Origin: Shewanella woodyi ATCC 51908
GTDB taxonomy: Bacteria > Pseudomonadota > Gammaproteobacteria > Enterobacterales > Shewanellaceae
Reading direction: 5' to 3'
Length of the DNA: 64,000 bases
Assembly (NCBI RefSeq): GCF_000019525.1
Contig: NC_010506.1
Span: forward strand, 3,782,001-3,846,000
A program made the translations under genes and the position numbers. Under the pieces are notes generated by a model. It did no database searches and had not been told where the DNA came from. It worked only from the letters and a program-made list of their open reading frames with translations. Each line of letters opens with the position of its first letter. Positions within the stretch are counted from its first letter, which is position 1. Below, one piece after another: positions 25,476 to 36,052 of the stretch.

Positions 25476-27335
25476 TTATTGTACAGATGAGTAAACCACT
25501 TCACTGTTAGCTTTTAGTGTTGCGATAAGCGCACGGTAACTGCCTTCACTGTATTGGGCATTAAGTCGCTGCTTAAGTGCACCTAGCATGTTCTCATCGA
25601 TGCCTTGAGCTGCATTGACTTTATCAAGCACAATCACTGCATAACCAGAAGCAAGTGCTACGGTATCAACAACAGCACTGTCCGCTGGCTGAGCCATCTG
25701 GAATGCCTTGTTGATGATAGCGCCATCAATATCTTGCTCAAAACGCCCTGCATTTGTCTTAGTGACAAACTCAACCTCAGTACTAGGGAAAGCTGTCATC
25801 AGCTCCTGAGCCTGCTCTCTAGCAACCTCATTAGCTTGTTCCTGCTGTAGTCGCTGAACAATACCTGATTTCACTTTATCAAAAGCAACCGTTCCTGCAG
25901 CCGTGTGAGACTTAATACGGATCACCATAGCGTGATTAGCATCAACCTCAATCACATCACTGTTCATACCATCGAGTAGAACACTGTCTGAAAACGCCGC
26001 TTTTAATACATCAGGCTTATCGAAAGGAGCTGGCGCACTGTTTCTTGCAAATACAGGTGTCGTTTGCACTTCAACACCTAACTCTTTCGCAGCTTCACTT
26101 AACGTATCAGGTACTTCGTAACTGACGTCTGCTAATGTTTGCTGTAGGCCGAAATACGTATCGATAGCATGCTTCTCTTTAAGCTGAGCAAGTATTTTAG
26201 CTTTGACGTCTTCAAATGGCGCTTCGGCACCAGGCTGTAGATCAAGTAACTTGATGATGTGGTAGCCAAAGCTCGTCTTAACTACGGCTGAGTATTCACC
26301 ATTTGAAAGAGAGAAGAGCACGTCATCAAACTCTGGCTCCATCACCCCTTTCTCAAACCAATCCAGCTGTCCACCTTGCTCACCGCTAAAGGTATCTTCA
26401 GATTCTGTTTTGGCCAATTCAGCGAACTCTTCACCTGCCTGCAACTTAGCGTAGATAGCATCAGCTTTTGCTTTCGCCGCTGACTCATCATCACCTAAGT
26501 TAACAAGAATATGCGCAGCTAAACGCTTTTCAGGCTTTAGATACTGCTGCTTATTCTCGTCATAATAAGTTTGTGCCTCTTCATCGGTCACTACCACGTC
26601 GTTTGCCATATCTTTTGCATTAAGCTCAATATATTCAAGGCTAAGGGTTTCTGGACTCATGAACTGAGCTAGGTTGGCATCATAAAAAGCTCTAGCATCT
26701 TCATCAGATACTACGGCCTGAGCGATATAAGGAGTGGCATCAATAACATGATAGCGAATATCGCGTGTTTGCCCTTGAATTCCAGCCAAGTAATCGGCTT
26801 CACTAGGCAATACAAACTCAGAACCAACTAAAGAGGCAACCAACTGGCGACGAGTCATATCGGTACGCATCATGTCTCTGAATGAGTTGGCTTGGTAACC
26901 TAACTGACGAAGGATTGCTTGATATCTATCATTATCAAACTTTCCATCAGTTTGAAATGCAGGCTCAGTCATAATTGCCGTTCTAATCTGCTCATCAGAC
27001 ACACGCAAACCGAGTTCAGTCGCGCTCTGATCCAGTAGTTTTTCAGCAACAAGACGCTCTAAAACACTCTGCTTTACGCTGGCTAAATAACTGTCATCAG
27101 CAGCCAGTGCTTCAAACATCTCGCCTAATTGTTGCTCTAAACGAGCACGTTCACTTTGATAGGCCTGTTCCAAAGCTGATTCACTGATCTCTTCACCGTT
27201 AACAGTAGCTGCAGCAGCCTCTGTCGATGAACCTAAATAGCTACTCACGCCAGTAAATGCAAAGGAAAGTATCACTAGAACCAGAATGCTTTTTGCAATC
27301 ACGCCCTGTGAGCCTTCGCGAATCTTCTCTAACAT
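25476..27335 (-). CDS. ppiD: Periplasmic folding chaperone PpiD
   Basis: PpiD is an inner-membrane-anchored chaperone that sits beside SecYEG and helps newly exported proteins. The 619-residue protein has an N-terminal membrane anchor (IAKSILVLVILSFAFTGV) and a SurA-like N domain. A parvulin domain follows (KRLAAHILVNLGD ... FSGEQGGQLDWFEKGVMEPEF ... FGYHIIKLLD), then a long C-terminal part. The ATG at 27335 (MLEKIREGSQG) is the family start; the frame is open 25 codons further upstream. A terminator ends about 25 bases before this start. Confidence 0.93.
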   Translation of the reverse strand: MLEKIREGSQGVIAKSILVLVILSFAFTGVSSYLGSSTEAAAATVNGEEISESALEQAYQSERARLEQQLGEMFEALAADDSYLASVKQSVLERLVAEKLLDQSATELGLRVSDEQIRTAIMTEPAFQTDGKFDNDRYQAILRQLGYQANSFRDMMRTDMTRRQLVASLVGSEFVLPSEADYLAGIQGQTRDIRYHVIDATPYIAQAVVSDEDARAFYDANLAQFMSPETLSLEYIELNAKDMANDVVVTDEEAQTYYDENKQQYLKPEKRLAAHILVNLGDDESAAKAKADAIYAKLQAGEEFAELAKTESEDTFSGEQGGQLDWFEKGVMEPEFDDVLFSLSNGEYSAVVKTSFGYHIIKLLDLQPGAEAPFEDVKAKILAQLKEKHAIDTYFGLQQTLADVSYEVPDTLSEAAKELGVEVQTTPVFARNSAPAPFDKPDVLKAAFSDSVLLDGMNSDVIEVDANHAMVIRIKSHTAAGTVAFDKVKSGIVQRLQQEQANEVAREQAQELMTAFPSTEVEFVTKTNAGRFEQDIDGAIINKAFQMAQPADSAVVDTVALASGYAVIVLDKVNAAQGIDENMLGALKQRLNAQYSEGSYRALIATLKANSEVVYSSVQ

Positions 27336-27356
27336 TGGATATCTCGCTCGTTGCGA

Positions 27357-27402
27357 TAAAAAAATAAAAAGGCGCATCACGGTGTTCGAGATGCGCCTTT
27401 TC
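27357..27402 (-). terminator. Terminator/attenuator immediately upstream of ppiD
   Basis: On the minus strand GGCGCATC and GATGCGCC form a stem, followed by TTTTTATTTTTTT. The run ends about 22 bases before the ppiD ATG, leaving almost no room for a promoter downstream of it. Confidence 0.75.
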
Positions 27403-27465
27403 GTAAACATTAGGGTTTAGCGGAGTGTTTCACTCAACAGAACCCTATCATACTTAACTATTTAT

Positions 27466-27492
27466 AAAAGCACCGCCAGAAGCAGTGCTTTT
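27466..27492 (-). terminator. Terminator of hupB
   Basis: The stem AAAAGCAC / GTGCTTTT around a GC-rich loop lies 58 bases after the hupB stop on the minus strand. Confidence 0.65.
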
Positions 27493-27550
27493 ATCTCTAT
27501 AAGAAGCTTTAAAGAAAGTATGAAGCCTTACAAAAAGGCTAAAAACTATC

Positions 27551-27823
27551 TTAGTTTACAGCGTCTTTCAGAGCTTTACCTGCTTTGAATGCAGGAATGT
27601 TAGCTGCAGCGATCTTGATCTCAGCACCCGTTTGTGGGTTGCGACCAGTACGCTCTGCGCGTTGACGCACTTCGAAAGTACCAAAACCAACAAGAGAAAT
27701 CTTATCGCCATCTTTTAAGCCGTCAGTAACTGCTTCAATGAAAGAATCTAATGCACGGCCAGCAGCGGCTTTAGAAATGTCAGCACCAGAAGCGATTTTC
27801 TCGATTAGTTCAGATTTGTTCAT
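27551..27823 (-). CDS. hupB: DNA-binding protein HU-beta
   Basis: This 90-residue histone-like protein has the classic HU sequence ([22 protein letters not shown] ... [21 protein letters not shown] ... [15 protein letters not shown]). It bends DNA and compacts the nucleoid. AAGGGGAT seven bases before the ATG at 27823 fixes the start, although the frame extends upstream. It lies between lon and ppiD, as in E. coli. Confidence 0.97.
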   Translation of the reverse strand: MNKSELIEKIASGADISKAAAGRALDSFIEAVTDGLKDGDKISLVGFGTFEVRQRAERTGRNPQTGAEIKIAAANIPAFKAGKALKDAVN

Positions 27824-28081
27824 GTCATCCCCTTGAATGTAATTTTTGTGTCGCAACCATCTCCTTCTCTGGAATGGTCTGCGGAGGCTTTTATAACAAG
27901 CTTGAAACTAAAGTTCAAGCTCTACTGGAAAAGCATATAAATATAATTGGAAATAGCTCAAAACCAGCAGCCCCAAGGGCTTGAGGGCGATGAGCTAACC
28001 ACAGACCTAGGCTACCACAGCTAGCGACTTTAAAAAGCCCCTTTTTGCACTTTTTTTGCAGCATTTCGCTATTTTCATGAG

Positions 28082-30439
28082 TTAACCCAAGTTTTTCACG
28101 ATTTCAAAGCCTTCAATTGGTCGTTCTAACGCCAATTTAAGCACTTCGTCAACCCAACGCACCGGATGAATTTCAAGATCGGCAACCACATTTGCCGGAA
28201 TTTCCTCCAGATCACGCTCGTTTTCTTGCGGAATTAAGACAACTTTTGTGCCTCCACGGTGAGCTGCAAGTAATTTCTCCTTCAAGCCACCAATAGGAAG
28301 TACCTCACCACGCAGAGTAATTTCACCTGTCATGGCGACATCGGCGCGAACAGGATTACCCGTTAAACTCGACACCAAGGCGGTACACATTGCCGCACCA
28401 GCTGAAGGGCCATCTTTAGGTGTTGCTCCTTCAGGAACGTGTACATGGATATCACGTTTCTCGTAAAAATCTGGATTGATACCTAGCTGTTCAGCACGAG
28501 CTCTAACCACAGTCATTGCCGCTTGAATCGACTCCTGCATCACATCACCTAGTGAGCCTGTGTAGCTTAGCTTTCCTTTTCCAGGTACAGAGGTCGCTTC
28601 TATGGTTAACAGATCGCCACCCACTTCGGTCCAGGCAAGGCCTGTGACTTGACCGATTTGGTTATTAGATTCCGCTTTACCATAATCGCAGCGCTGAACC
28701 CCTAAGAAGGACTTCAAGTTATCTTGCGTCACTTCAATATGTTTCACGCTCTTATCCAGTAAAATCTGCTTAACCACCTTACGGCAGATCTTAGAGAGTT
28801 CACGCTCAAGCGCTCGCACACCGGCTTCACGAGTGTAGTAACGAATAATACCGATAATGGCACTATCGTGAACTGTCACCTCTTTTGGCTTGAGTCCATT
28901 TCGCTCAATCTGCTTCTGCAGTAAATGCTGCTTAGCGATGTTAAGCTTTTCATCTTCTGTGTAACCGGAGAGGCGAATCACCTCCATACGGTCCAGCAGT
29001 GGGCCTGGAATATTCATCGAGTTAGAGGTTGCAACGAACATCACATCAGAGAGATCATAATCAACCTCTAAATAGTGATCGCTGAAACTTGCATTCTGCT
29101 CAGGATCTAACACTTCAAGCAATGCAGATGCTGGGTCGCCACGCATATCACTGCTCATCTTATCGATCTCGTCGAGCAGGAATAGTGGGTTTTTAACCCC
29201 AACTTTCGACATCTTCTGGATAACTTTACCAGGCATTGAGCCAATGTAGGTACGTCGATGACCGCGGATCTCCGCTTCATCACGCACACCACCTAAAGCG
29301 ACACGGACATACTTACGTCCCGTAGCTTTCGCAATAGATTGACCAAGTGACGTTTTACCTACACCCGGTGGTCCAACTAAGCACAAGATAGGGCCTTTAA
29401 GCTGCTTAACACGACTCTGAACCGCTAGGTACTCTAAGATGCGCTCTTTAACCTTCTCTAGTCCGAAATGATCGGTATCGAGAACATCTTGCGCCTTAGC
29501 CAAGTCACGTTTGATTTTAGAGCGCTGATACCAAGGCACAGAGACCATCCAATCAACGTAGCTACGTACTACCGTAGCTTCTGCCGACATTGGCGACATC
29601 ATCTTTAACTTATTTAGCTCAGCAGTGGCTTTTTCTTTAGCCTCTTCCGGCATTTTAGCTTCATCTATCTTCTTCGCTAGGCTCTCAAATTCATCATGAG
29701 ACTCGTCGATATCGCCGAGCTCCTTCTGAATCGCCTTCATCTGCTCATTAAGGTAGTACTCGCGCTGACTCTTCTCCATCTGCTTTTTAACACGTGAACG
29801 GATCCGCTTCTCAACCTGCAATAGGTCAATCTCAGACTCCATCATCGCCATTAAATATTCCAGACGTTCAGCAACATCCACCATCTCAAGCACAGATTGC
29901 TTGTCTTCAAGCTTCAGCGGCATGTGAGCAGCCATGGTGTCTGCTAGACGTGGCGCTTCATCGATACCAGATAAAGAGGTCAACACCTCAGGTGGGATCT
30001 TCTTATTGAGCTTGATATAGCCTTCAAACTGTCCCACAGCAGAGCGTACCAGTACCTCCTCCTCTTTCTCAGCCATAGGGTCTGATTCAAGGTAATGAGC
30101 CTGAGCGACAAAGAAGGACTCTTCGTCGGTGTACTTCTCAATACGAGCACGTTTGCCACCTTCGACCAACACCTTTACTGTGCCGTCAGGTAGTTTAAGT
30201 AACTGCAAAATTGAGGCAACTGTACCAACCTCAAAGATGTCATCTGTAGTTGGGTCGTCAAGCTCAGCATCACGCTGAGCGACTAAAATGATCTGCTTGT
30301 CTTGTTCCATCGCCGTTTCTAGGCAACGGATTGACTTTTCCCGTCCAACGAACAACGGAATTACCATATGGGGATACACCACCACATCTCTTAGTGGCAA
30401 TACGGGTAGTTCGATTCGCGCTTCACTCTCTTGTGTCAT
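28082..30439 (-). CDS. lon: ATP-dependent protease La (Lon)
   Basis: Lon (785 residues) degrades misfolded and regulatory proteins in the cytoplasm. The N-terminal substrate domain ([20 protein letters not shown]), AAA+ module with Walker A GPPGVGKT, and C-terminal serine-lysine protease domain ([10 protein letters not shown] with the catalytic Ser; [14 protein letters not shown] with the Lys) are all complete. Length matches the family. A sigma-32-like promoter precedes it, and clpX upstream has its own terminator. Confidence 0.97.
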   Translation of the reverse strand: MTQESEARIELPVLPLRDVVVYPHMVIPLFVGREKSIRCLETAMEQDKQIILVAQRDAELDDPTTDDIFEVGTVASILQLLKLPDGTVKVLVEGGKRARIEKYTDEESFFVAQAHYLESDPMAEKEEEVLVRSAVGQFEGYIKLNKKIPPEVLTSLSGIDEAPRLADTMAAHMPLKLEDKQSVLEMVDVAERLEYLMAMMESEIDLLQVEKRIRSRVKKQMEKSQREYYLNEQMKAIQKELGDIDESHDEFESLAKKIDEAKMPEEAKEKATAELNKLKMMSPMSAEATVVRSYVDWMVSVPWYQRSKIKRDLAKAQDVLDTDHFGLEKVKERILEYLAVQSRVKQLKGPILCLVGPPGVGKTSLGQSIAKATGRKYVRVALGGVRDEAEIRGHRRTYIGSMPGKVIQKMSKVGVKNPLFLLDEIDKMSSDMRGDPASALLEVLDPEQNASFSDHYLEVDYDLSDVMFVATSNSMNIPGPLLDRMEVIRLSGYTEDEKLNIAKQHLLQKQIERNGLKPKEVTVHDSAIIGIIRYYTREAGVRALERELSKICRKVVKQILLDKSVKHIEVTQDNLKSFLGVQRCDYGKAESNNQIGQVTGLAWTEVGGDLLTIEATSVPGKGKLSYTGSLGDVMQESIQAAMTVVRARAEQLGINPDFYEKRDIHVHVPEGATPKDGPSAGAAMCTALVSSLTGNPVRADVAMTGEITLRGEVLPIGGLKEKLLAAHRGGTKVVLIPQENERDLEEIPANVVADLEIHPVRWVDEVLKLALERPIEGFEIVKNLG

Positions 30440-30473
30440 AGCTCGATTCCGTTTGATGATAATACTAATCAGT

Positions 30474-30501
30474 ATATTGGGATGAATTCATTAGTTTCAA
30501 T
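30474..30501 (-). promoter_or_regulatory. Heat-shock (sigma-32-like) promoter of lon
   Basis: On the minus strand ATTGAAA is followed after 14 bases by CCCAATAT, close to the sigma-32 consensus CTTGAAA / CCCCATNT. It lies about 40-60 bases before the lon start. lon is a heat-shock gene in E. coli. Confidence 0.6.
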
Positions 30502-30532
30502 AGCTAATAGGTATTTAATAAGCTGAGAGTAT

Positions 30533-30562
30533 AAAAAAGGAGCCATATAGGCTCCTGTTTTT
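30533..30562 (-). terminator. Terminator of clpX
   Basis: The stem AGGAGCC / GGCTCCT around TATAT is followed by TTTTTTAT on the minus strand. Confidence 0.8.
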
Positions 30563-30585
30563 CTGCTTGCTATTGATTCGCTGAA

Positions 30586-31866
30586 TTATTGTTCAGCGCT
30601 AGCAGCTTGAGACTCACTATTTTCATAGATGAGTATAGGAGTTGACTCCCCTTTTACCACTGATTCATCGATGACAACTTTTGCCACATTATCAGTTGAA
30701 GGCAGGTCATACATAATATCGAGTAAAATACCCTCAACAATTGAACGTAGACCACGTGCACCTGTTTTACGTGTTTTAGCTTTTAAAGCTATCGCTTTAA
30801 GTGCATCTTCACGGAACTCAAGTTCAACATCTTCCATCTCAAACAGTGCTGCAAACTGCTTAGTCAGTGCATTCTTTGGCTCAGATAAGATCTGAATCAA
30901 AGCTGCATCGTCAAGCTCAGCCAATGTTGCTAGGACAGGAAGACGACCGATGAACTCAGGGATCAAACCATACTTAACCAGATCTTCAGGTTCAACCTGC
31001 ATCAAGGTATCAGAGATAGTTGCCTTGTCGTCCTCACCCTTCACCTGAGCACCAAAGCCGATACCCGTTCCAGTGTGAGAGCGCTGCTCAATCACTTTTT
31101 CTAAACCTGAGAAAGCGCCACCACAAACGAAGAGGATCTTAGAGGTATCAACCTGTAAAAACTCCTGCTGTGGGTGCTTGCGTCCACCTTGAGGTGGAAC
31201 AGCTGCAATGGTTCCCTCAATCAATTTAAGTAGGGCTTGCTGTACACCTTCACCCGATACATCACGTGTAATTGATGGGTTGTCAGACTTACGGCTGATT
31301 TTATCGATCTCATCGATATAAACGATACCGCGCTGTGCCTTTTCAACATCATAGTCACACTTTTGTAGTAATTTCTGAATGATGTTCTCAACATCTTCAC
31401 CCACATAACCTGCTTCGGTCAGTGTTGTGGCATCAGCCATGGTGAAAGGAACATTCAGAAAACGGGCAAGAGTTTCTGCCAATAAAGTTTTACCGCTACC
31501 GGTTGGGCCTATCAGCAAGATATTACTTTTACCTAACTCTACACCATCTTTAGGACCAGCATTTTTCAAACGCTTATAGTGATTATAAACGGCAACAGAA
31601 AGCACTTTCTTCGCTTTCTCTTGTCCAATTACATAATCATCTAGATGCGCTCTCAACTCGTGTGGAGTCGGTAACTTGTCTTGATCTTGTTTCGGTGAGA
31701 TCTCTTTAATCTCTTCCCTGATGATGTCGTTGCAGAGCTCTACACACTCATCGCAAACGTACACCGAAGGACCAGCGATGAGTTTTCTTACCTCATGTTG
31801 GCTCTTTCCACAAAAAGAGCAGTAGAGTAGTTTCCCACTATCACCTGTACTTTTGTTATCGCTCAT
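30586..31866 (-). CDS. clpX: ATP-dependent unfoldase ClpX
   Basis: ClpX (426 residues) recognises, unfolds and feeds substrates to ClpP. It has an N-terminal zinc finger (CSFC at 15-18 and CDEC at about 37-40), Walker A GPTGSGKT, Walker [11 protein letters not shown], and the IGF loop region [10 protein letters not shown] that docks ClpP. Complete length. It follows clpP at 81 bases without a strong terminator between, so co-transcription is likely. Confidence 0.97.
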   Translation of the reverse strand: MSDNKSTGDSGKLLYCSFCGKSQHEVRKLIAGPSVYVCDECVELCNDIIREEIKEISPKQDQDKLPTPHELRAHLDDYVIGQEKAKKVLSVAVYNHYKRLKNAGPKDGVELGKSNILLIGPTGSGKTLLAETLARFLNVPFTMADATTLTEAGYVGEDVENIIQKLLQKCDYDVEKAQRGIVYIDEIDKISRKSDNPSITRDVSGEGVQQALLKLIEGTIAAVPPQGGRKHPQQEFLQVDTSKILFVCGGAFSGLEKVIEQRSHTGTGIGFGAQVKGEDDKATISDTLMQVEPEDLVKYGLIPEFIGRLPVLATLAELDDAALIQILSEPKNALTKQFAALFEMEDVELEFREDALKAIALKAKTRKTGARGLRSIVEGILLDIMYDLPSTDNVAKVVIDESVVKGESTPILIYENSESQAASAEQ

Positions 31867-31947
31867 TACTCTACCTCTTGAACAGTCTGCACTACTGTCT
31901 AAATCGCCTACAGCCTAATCTCATCATAGCTCAGGCGAAGATAAAAA

Positions 31948-32559
31948 TCAGCCCCGTTGTTCAAACACCGAATCAACTAAACCATATTCAGCAGCCTGTG
32001 CTGCACTCATAAAGTTATCACGATCGGTATCACGCTCGATAACTTCCAATGGCTGACCAGTATGCTCTGCCAAAATATTGTTTAGCTTGTTCTTGATCCC
32101 TAAGATCTCTTGCGCATGGATAGCGAAATCCGATGCCTGACCTTGGAAGCCACCTAATGGCTGATGGATCATCACACGTGAATTAGGTAAACAGTGACGT
32201 TTTCCCTTCGCACCACCGGCAAGCAGGAATGCCCCCATGCTTGCAGCTTGGCCGATACATACAGTGCTGACGTTTGGTTTAATAAACTGCATCGTATCGT
32301 AAATAGCCATACCTGCAGTGACAGAACCACCTGGAGAGTTGATATAGAGCGAGATCTCTTGATCTGGATTCTCAGATTCCAAAAACAGTAACTGAGCTAC
32401 GATAAGGTTAGCCATATGTTCTTCAACTTGGCCAACAAGGAAGATGACGCGCTCTTTAAGCAGACGAGAATAGATATCGTATGAACGTTCACCTTTAGCG
32501 GTTTGTTCAACCACCATAGGAACGAGTGCATTTAGTACTGATTCTGGTGCATTTTGCAT
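31948..32559 (-). CDS. clpP: ClpP protease proteolytic subunit
   Basis: This 203-residue serine protease forms the two-ring proteolytic chamber. The catalytic Ser lies in [11 protein letters not shown], the His in [10 protein letters not shown] and the Asp in ERDTDRDNF. Complete. Its start is preceded by AGGGAT. A strong terminator lies directly upstream, so it should have its own promoter very close by or depend on readthrough from tig. Confidence 0.97.
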   Translation of the reverse strand: MQNAPESVLNALVPMVVEQTAKGERSYDIYSRLLKERVIFLVGQVEEHMANLIVAQLLFLESENPDQEISLYINSPGGSVTAGMAIYDTMQFIKPNVSTVCIGQAASMGAFLLAGGAKGKRHCLPNSRVMIHQPLGGFQGQASDFAIHAQEILGIKNKLNNILAEHTGQPLEVIERDTDRDNFMSAAQAAEYGLVDSVFEQRG

Positions 32560-32572
32560 TATTTATAATCCC

Positions 32573-32612
32573 TAAATAAAAACGGCTCGCATGAGGAACC
32601 TCATACGAGCCA
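32573..32612 (-). terminator. Strong terminator between tig and clpP
   Basis: On the minus strand GGCTCGTATGAGG pairs with CCTCATGCGAGCC (13 bp) around a two-base loop, then GTTTTTATTT. It ends 13 bases before the clpP start codon. Confidence 0.8.
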
Positions 32613-32649
32613 TTATAAATGGTGAACAACCATTTAAGTCAAGCGAAGC

Positions 32650-33954
32650 TTAACCTTGTTGAGTAGCCTTGTTCATAAATTCTTCAAAGTTGACTGCTTT
32701 CTCAGTCACTTTTGCAGTTTTTAACAATGCTTCAACGGCTTGTTCCTCAAGAGCGACATTACGCATGTTCTGCATCATCTCTTGGTTGCCATTGTAATAT
32801 TCAACAACTTCACTTGGATCTTCGTATGCAGAAGCCATAGAAGCGATAAGTCCTTGAACTCGCTCTTCTTCAGCTTTCAGCTCGTTAGTCTTGATGACTT
32901 CACCCAATAATAGACCAACTTTTACGCGACGTTCAGCTTGTTCAGTAAATAAATCAGCTGGAAGTTCTGGCATGTTGGCAGCTTGGTCACCGAAGCGTTG
33001 CATAGCTTGCTTACGTAGCACTTCAACTTCACCAGCAATTAGAGAAGCAGGAAGCTCAATCTCGTTCTGCTCTAGCAGACCATTAAGTACTTGCTCTTTC
33101 ACATTTGCTTTAAGCGCTTGCTCAAGTTCACGACCCATGTTCTTGCTGATCTCAGCTTTAAGTGCTTCTAGGCCACCTTCAGCGACACCGAAAAGTGTAG
33201 CGAACTCATCGTTCACTTCAGGTAGGTTAGCCGCTTGTACTTCATTCAAAGTAATAGCGAACTTAGCAACTTTACCCTTTAGGTTTTCAGCGTGGTAATC
33301 TTCAGGGAAAGTAACTTCGATATCGAACTCTTCACCTGCTTTATGACCTTCAACGCCTGATTCAAAACCAGGGATCATACGGCCAGAACCTAGTTGAAGT
33401 TCGAAATCTTCAGCTTTTCCGCCTTCGAACTCTTCACCATCGATAGAACCAACAAAGTTGATTTTAGCTTTGTCGCCATCGGCAGCAGCACGTTCAACAG
33501 CTTCATAAGTAGCGTGTTGCTTACGTAGTGTTTCGATCATAGTGTCGACATCAGCATCGGTAACATCTGAAGTTGGTTGCTCAACAGCAATATCTTCTAG
33601 ACCTTTCAACTCTACTTCTGGGTAGATTTCGAAAGTTGCTACAAACTGGAAGTTCTCAGCATCTGATTCGCCAGGAACGAAAGTTGGCGCACCAGCTGGG
33701 TTCAATTTCTCAGCGATGATAGCTTCAACGAAATTACGTTGCATGACTTCGCCAGTGATATCTTGACGAATAGCTTTTCCATAACGCTTGTTGATGACAC
33801 TTACAGGTACTTTTCCTGGGCGAAAACCAGGAATACGAGCACGCTTAGCTTCGTTTTTTAAACTATCGTTTACAGCTTTCTCAATCTGCTCTGCAGGAAC
33901 AGAGATGGTCAGACGGCGCTCTAGGCCTTGTGTTGTTTCAACAGAAACTTGCAT
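32650..33954 (-). CDS. tig: Trigger factor
   Basis: This ribosome-associated chaperone and peptidyl-prolyl isomerase has 434 residues. The ribosome-binding signature GFRPGKVP lies near residue 45. The FKBP-type domain follows ([20 protein letters not shown] ... [20 protein letters not shown]), then the helical C-terminal chaperone arms. Complete length. It heads the conserved tig-clpP-clpX-lon-hupB-ppiD order. Confidence 0.97.
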   Translation of the reverse strand: MQVSVETTQGLERRLTISVPAEQIEKAVNDSLKNEAKRARIPGFRPGKVPVSVINKRYGKAIRQDITGEVMQRNFVEAIIAEKLNPAGAPTFVPGESDAENFQFVATFEIYPEVELKGLEDIAVEQPTSDVTDADVDTMIETLRKQHATYEAVERAAADGDKAKINFVGSIDGEEFEGGKAEDFELQLGSGRMIPGFESGVEGHKAGEEFDIEVTFPEDYHAENLKGKVAKFAITLNEVQAANLPEVNDEFATLFGVAEGGLEALKAEISKNMGRELEQALKANVKEQVLNGLLEQNEIELPASLIAGEVEVLRKQAMQRFGDQAANMPELPADLFTEQAERRVKVGLLLGEVIKTNELKAEEERVQGLIASMASAYEDPSEVVEYYNGNQEMMQNMRNVALEEQAVEALLKTAKVTEKAVNFEEFMNKATQQG

Positions 33955-34160
33955 TTTCTTACCTCAAAATAAGTCTAACGTCCTTTGTAATAGTCGAATT
34001 TTCAACTATTAAAGTATTCGTTTCTTGATCTTAAAATTTGACTAAACACCCCGTGAATACTCAGATCCAGCGTTAGTCATTCATAATTGATATTTATCAA
34101 GACGCGACATTATAGCCACGCTTTACAGCAGAGTCGACCACAAAACGTGAATTTCAGGCG

Positions 34161-34191
34161 TAAAAAAAGCGACCTTAGGTCGCTTTTTTTA
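34161..34191. terminator. Bidirectional terminator of the tRNA operon
   Basis: AAAAAAAGCGACC and GGTCGCTTTTTTT flank TTA. It ends the minus-strand tRNA operon 17 bases after tRNA-His. The remaining bases to tig (33955-34160) show only a probable tig promoter region. Confidence 0.88.
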
Positions 34192-34207
34192 CTTTCTTAC
34201 AAAGAAA

Positions 34208-34284
34208 TGGGGTGACTGATGGGGTTCGAACCCACGACAACCGGAATCACAATCCGGGACTCTACCAACTGAGCTACAATCACC
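34208..34284 (-). tRNA. tRNA-His (GTG)
   Basis: This 77-nt cloverleaf on the minus strand has anticodon GTG in the loop ATTGTGATT. The extra G at -1 opposite C73, the histidine identity feature, is present, as are TTCGAA in the T arm and an encoded CCA. The acceptor stem GTGATTG / CAGTCAC pairs with one G-T. Confidence 0.96.
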
Positions 34285-34291
34285 ACTGATA

Positions 34292-34368
34292 TGGTACGCC
34301 CGGCAGGATTCGAACCTGCGGCCACCCGCTTAGAAGGCGGGTGCTCTATCCAACTGAGCTACGGGCGC
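34292..34368 (-). tRNA. tRNA-Arg (TCT)
   Basis: This 77-nt cloverleaf on the minus strand has anticodon TCT in CTTCTAA, acceptor GCGCCCG / CGGGCGT, GTTCGAATC in the T arm and encoded CCA. It lies eight bases upstream of tRNA-His. Confidence 0.96.
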
Positions 34369-34460
34369 TTCGAAAATGAGTTAAATACGACTCATATCCT
34401 GAATTAGCATTGAAAGACTAATCTTTCATTTTACTCGCAATAAAGCAAATAAATATCAAG

Positions 34461-34537
<77 letters not shown>

Positions 34538-34605
34538 AGAATCTAACTTTTTCTATTTCTTCAATCAGCACCAGAGTGTCTCTGGTTCCGCTATCGATTC
34601 CAATA

Positions 34606-34638
34606 CTGGATGCGACATAAGGCTGCGCTAATCACCGA
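34606..34638 (-). pseudogene. tRNA-Pro 5' fragment in the operon leader
   Basis: On the minus strand TCGGTGATTAGCGCAGCC is identical to the first bases of the tRNA-Pro gene 100 bp away, and the match continues weakly to the D-arm end (GCATC). No anticodon or T arm follows. It is a decayed or partial duplicate between the promoter and the intact tRNA-Pro. Confidence 0.85.
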
Positions 34639-34695
34639 AACTTTACAACACTCTCAAATCAAAGGCTGTTTGCCTTCTCGTTGAGAACGGAGCGC

Positions 34696-34724
34696 ATATT
34701 AGCCCCTACTCTTAGATGCGTCAA
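34696..34724 (-). promoter_or_regulatory. Promoter of the Pro-Arg-His tRNA operon
   Basis: On the minus strand: -35 TTGACG, a 17-base spacer and -10 TAATAT, followed by the GC-rich discriminator GCGCTCC. This is typical of stringently controlled stable RNA promoters. The leader to tRNA-Pro is about 150 nt and contains the tRNA-Pro fragment. Confidence 0.85.
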
Positions 34725-35075
34725 CGGTTTTTTTATAAAGAAAGTGAGCTTGGCTATTTAACCAACTAAACGCGCTAAAAGCACACAAGTATTCATCATA
34801 AATAGCTCAAAGTTAAAAATATGGAGCAAGCGGCTACTATACAGGTAGTCAAGATTAAAGAGCTTCCAGCCTTTCATGGGGCTTAGAACCTAATTAATAG
34901 GCTAGCCTTGTCACTTCAAGCTAAGTAGGCTTTCATTAAAATGCTTTAGATGAAGTAAATTATCCGTATATCAGAACTGATTGTTGCGCAGGTTAATAAA
35001 TGACACCGAGTCTATGGCCTGTTAAAATGCTGCCGATTTTCATTATCGCGCCTTTATAAAGGATATCTCCCCCAC
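34725..35075. other. 351-bp gap between tRNA operon and folD
   Basis: No gene is seen. A candidate folD promoter is ATGACA (35000-35005), 17 bases, TAAAAT (35023-35028). The rest shows nothing recognisable. Confidence 0.45.
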
Positions 35076-35936
35076 ATGACAGCTCAAACAATCGATGGAA
35101 AAGCCATTGCACAGTCCATTCGAACACAACTCAAAGAAAAAGTGACAGCCCGTAAAGAGGCTGGTAAAAGAGTCCCAGGTTTAGCCGTTATCTTAGTCGG
35201 TGCCGATCCAGCCTCACAGGTCTATGTAGGTAGTAAGCGCCGCGCCTGTGAAGAGGTAGGTTTTTTATCTCGCTCCTATGATCTCGAATCCAGCACCACT
35301 GAAGAGCAACTGCTCTCACTCATCGATGAGTGTAACCAAGATCCAGCAATTGATGGGATCTTGGTGCAATTGCCGCTTCCTGAGCATATTGAAGAGTCAA
35401 AAGTGATTGAGCGTATCCGTCCCGATAAAGATGTTGACGGTTTCCACCCCTATAATGTGGGTCGACTTGCACAGCGTATCCCAGTTTTACGCTCATGCAC
35501 GCCAATGGGGATCATGACCCTGATAAAATCGACTGGCGTCGACACTTATGGCTTGGATGCGCTTGTAGTAGGTGCATCAAATATCGTTGGCCGCCCGATG
35601 AGCCTTGAGCTACTGCTTGCGGGTTGTACAACCACAACTTGCCACCGTTTTACCCGTAACCTTGAGCAAAAAGTAAGACAAGCCGATCTGGTCGTTGTCG
35701 CTGTCGGTAAGCCAGGCTTTATTCCTGGCGAGTGGATAAAACCCGGCGCTTTAGTCATTGATGTTGGTATCAACCGCCTCGAAGATGGCAGTTTAGTAGG
35801 CGATGTTCAATATGATGTTGCCGCTCAAAATGCCAGCTTTATTACCCCAGTTCCCGGTGGTGTCGGCCCTATGACCATCGCGAGTCTGTTAGAGAATACT
35901 CTCTATGCAGCTGAGCAGTATCACGATGAAGCTTAA
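35076..35936 (+). CDS. folD: Bifunctional methylene-THF dehydrogenase / methenyl-THF cyclohydrolase
   Basis: FolD (286 residues) interconverts methylene-, methenyl- and 10-formyl-tetrahydrofolate using NADP. The catalytic lysine lies in [14 protein letters not shown]; other motifs are [31 protein letters not shown] and the C-terminal PGGVGPMT. Complete. Convergent with cysS, with a shared terminator. Confidence 0.97.
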   Translation: MTAQTIDGKAIAQSIRTQLKEKVTARKEAGKRVPGLAVILVGADPASQVYVGSKRRACEEVGFLSRSYDLESSTTEEQLLSLIDECNQDPAIDGILVQLPLPEHIEESKVIERIRPDKDVDGFHPYNVGRLAQRIPVLRSCTPMGIMTLIKSTGVDTYGLDALVVGASNIVGRPMSLELLLAGCTTTTCHRFTRNLEQKVRQADLVVVAVGKPGFIPGEWIKPGALVIDVGINRLEDGSLVGDVQYDVAAQNASFITPVPGGVGPMTIASLLENTLYAAEQYHDEA

Positions 35937-36002
35937 GTTCTAGGTTCTAAAGCACAACGAAGATTTATACCCATCCCTGGTAAATCTTCATCAATGTTCC
36001 AG

Positions 36003-36038
36003 ACATAAAAAAACCTGCATTAAGCAGGTTTTTTTATG
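36003..36038. terminator. Bidirectional terminator between folD and cysS
   Basis: ACATAAAAAAACCTGC and its complement flank ATTAA, giving a perfect 16-bp stem with A and T runs that serves both convergent genes. Confidence 0.92.
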
Positions 36039-36052
36039 TGGTGAGTTCTAAA

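Noticed and set aside
32891..33298. Open frame of 135 codons antisense to tig
   Set aside because: Low-complexity Ser/Arg translation typical of the antisense of a highly biased gene; no start site or homology.
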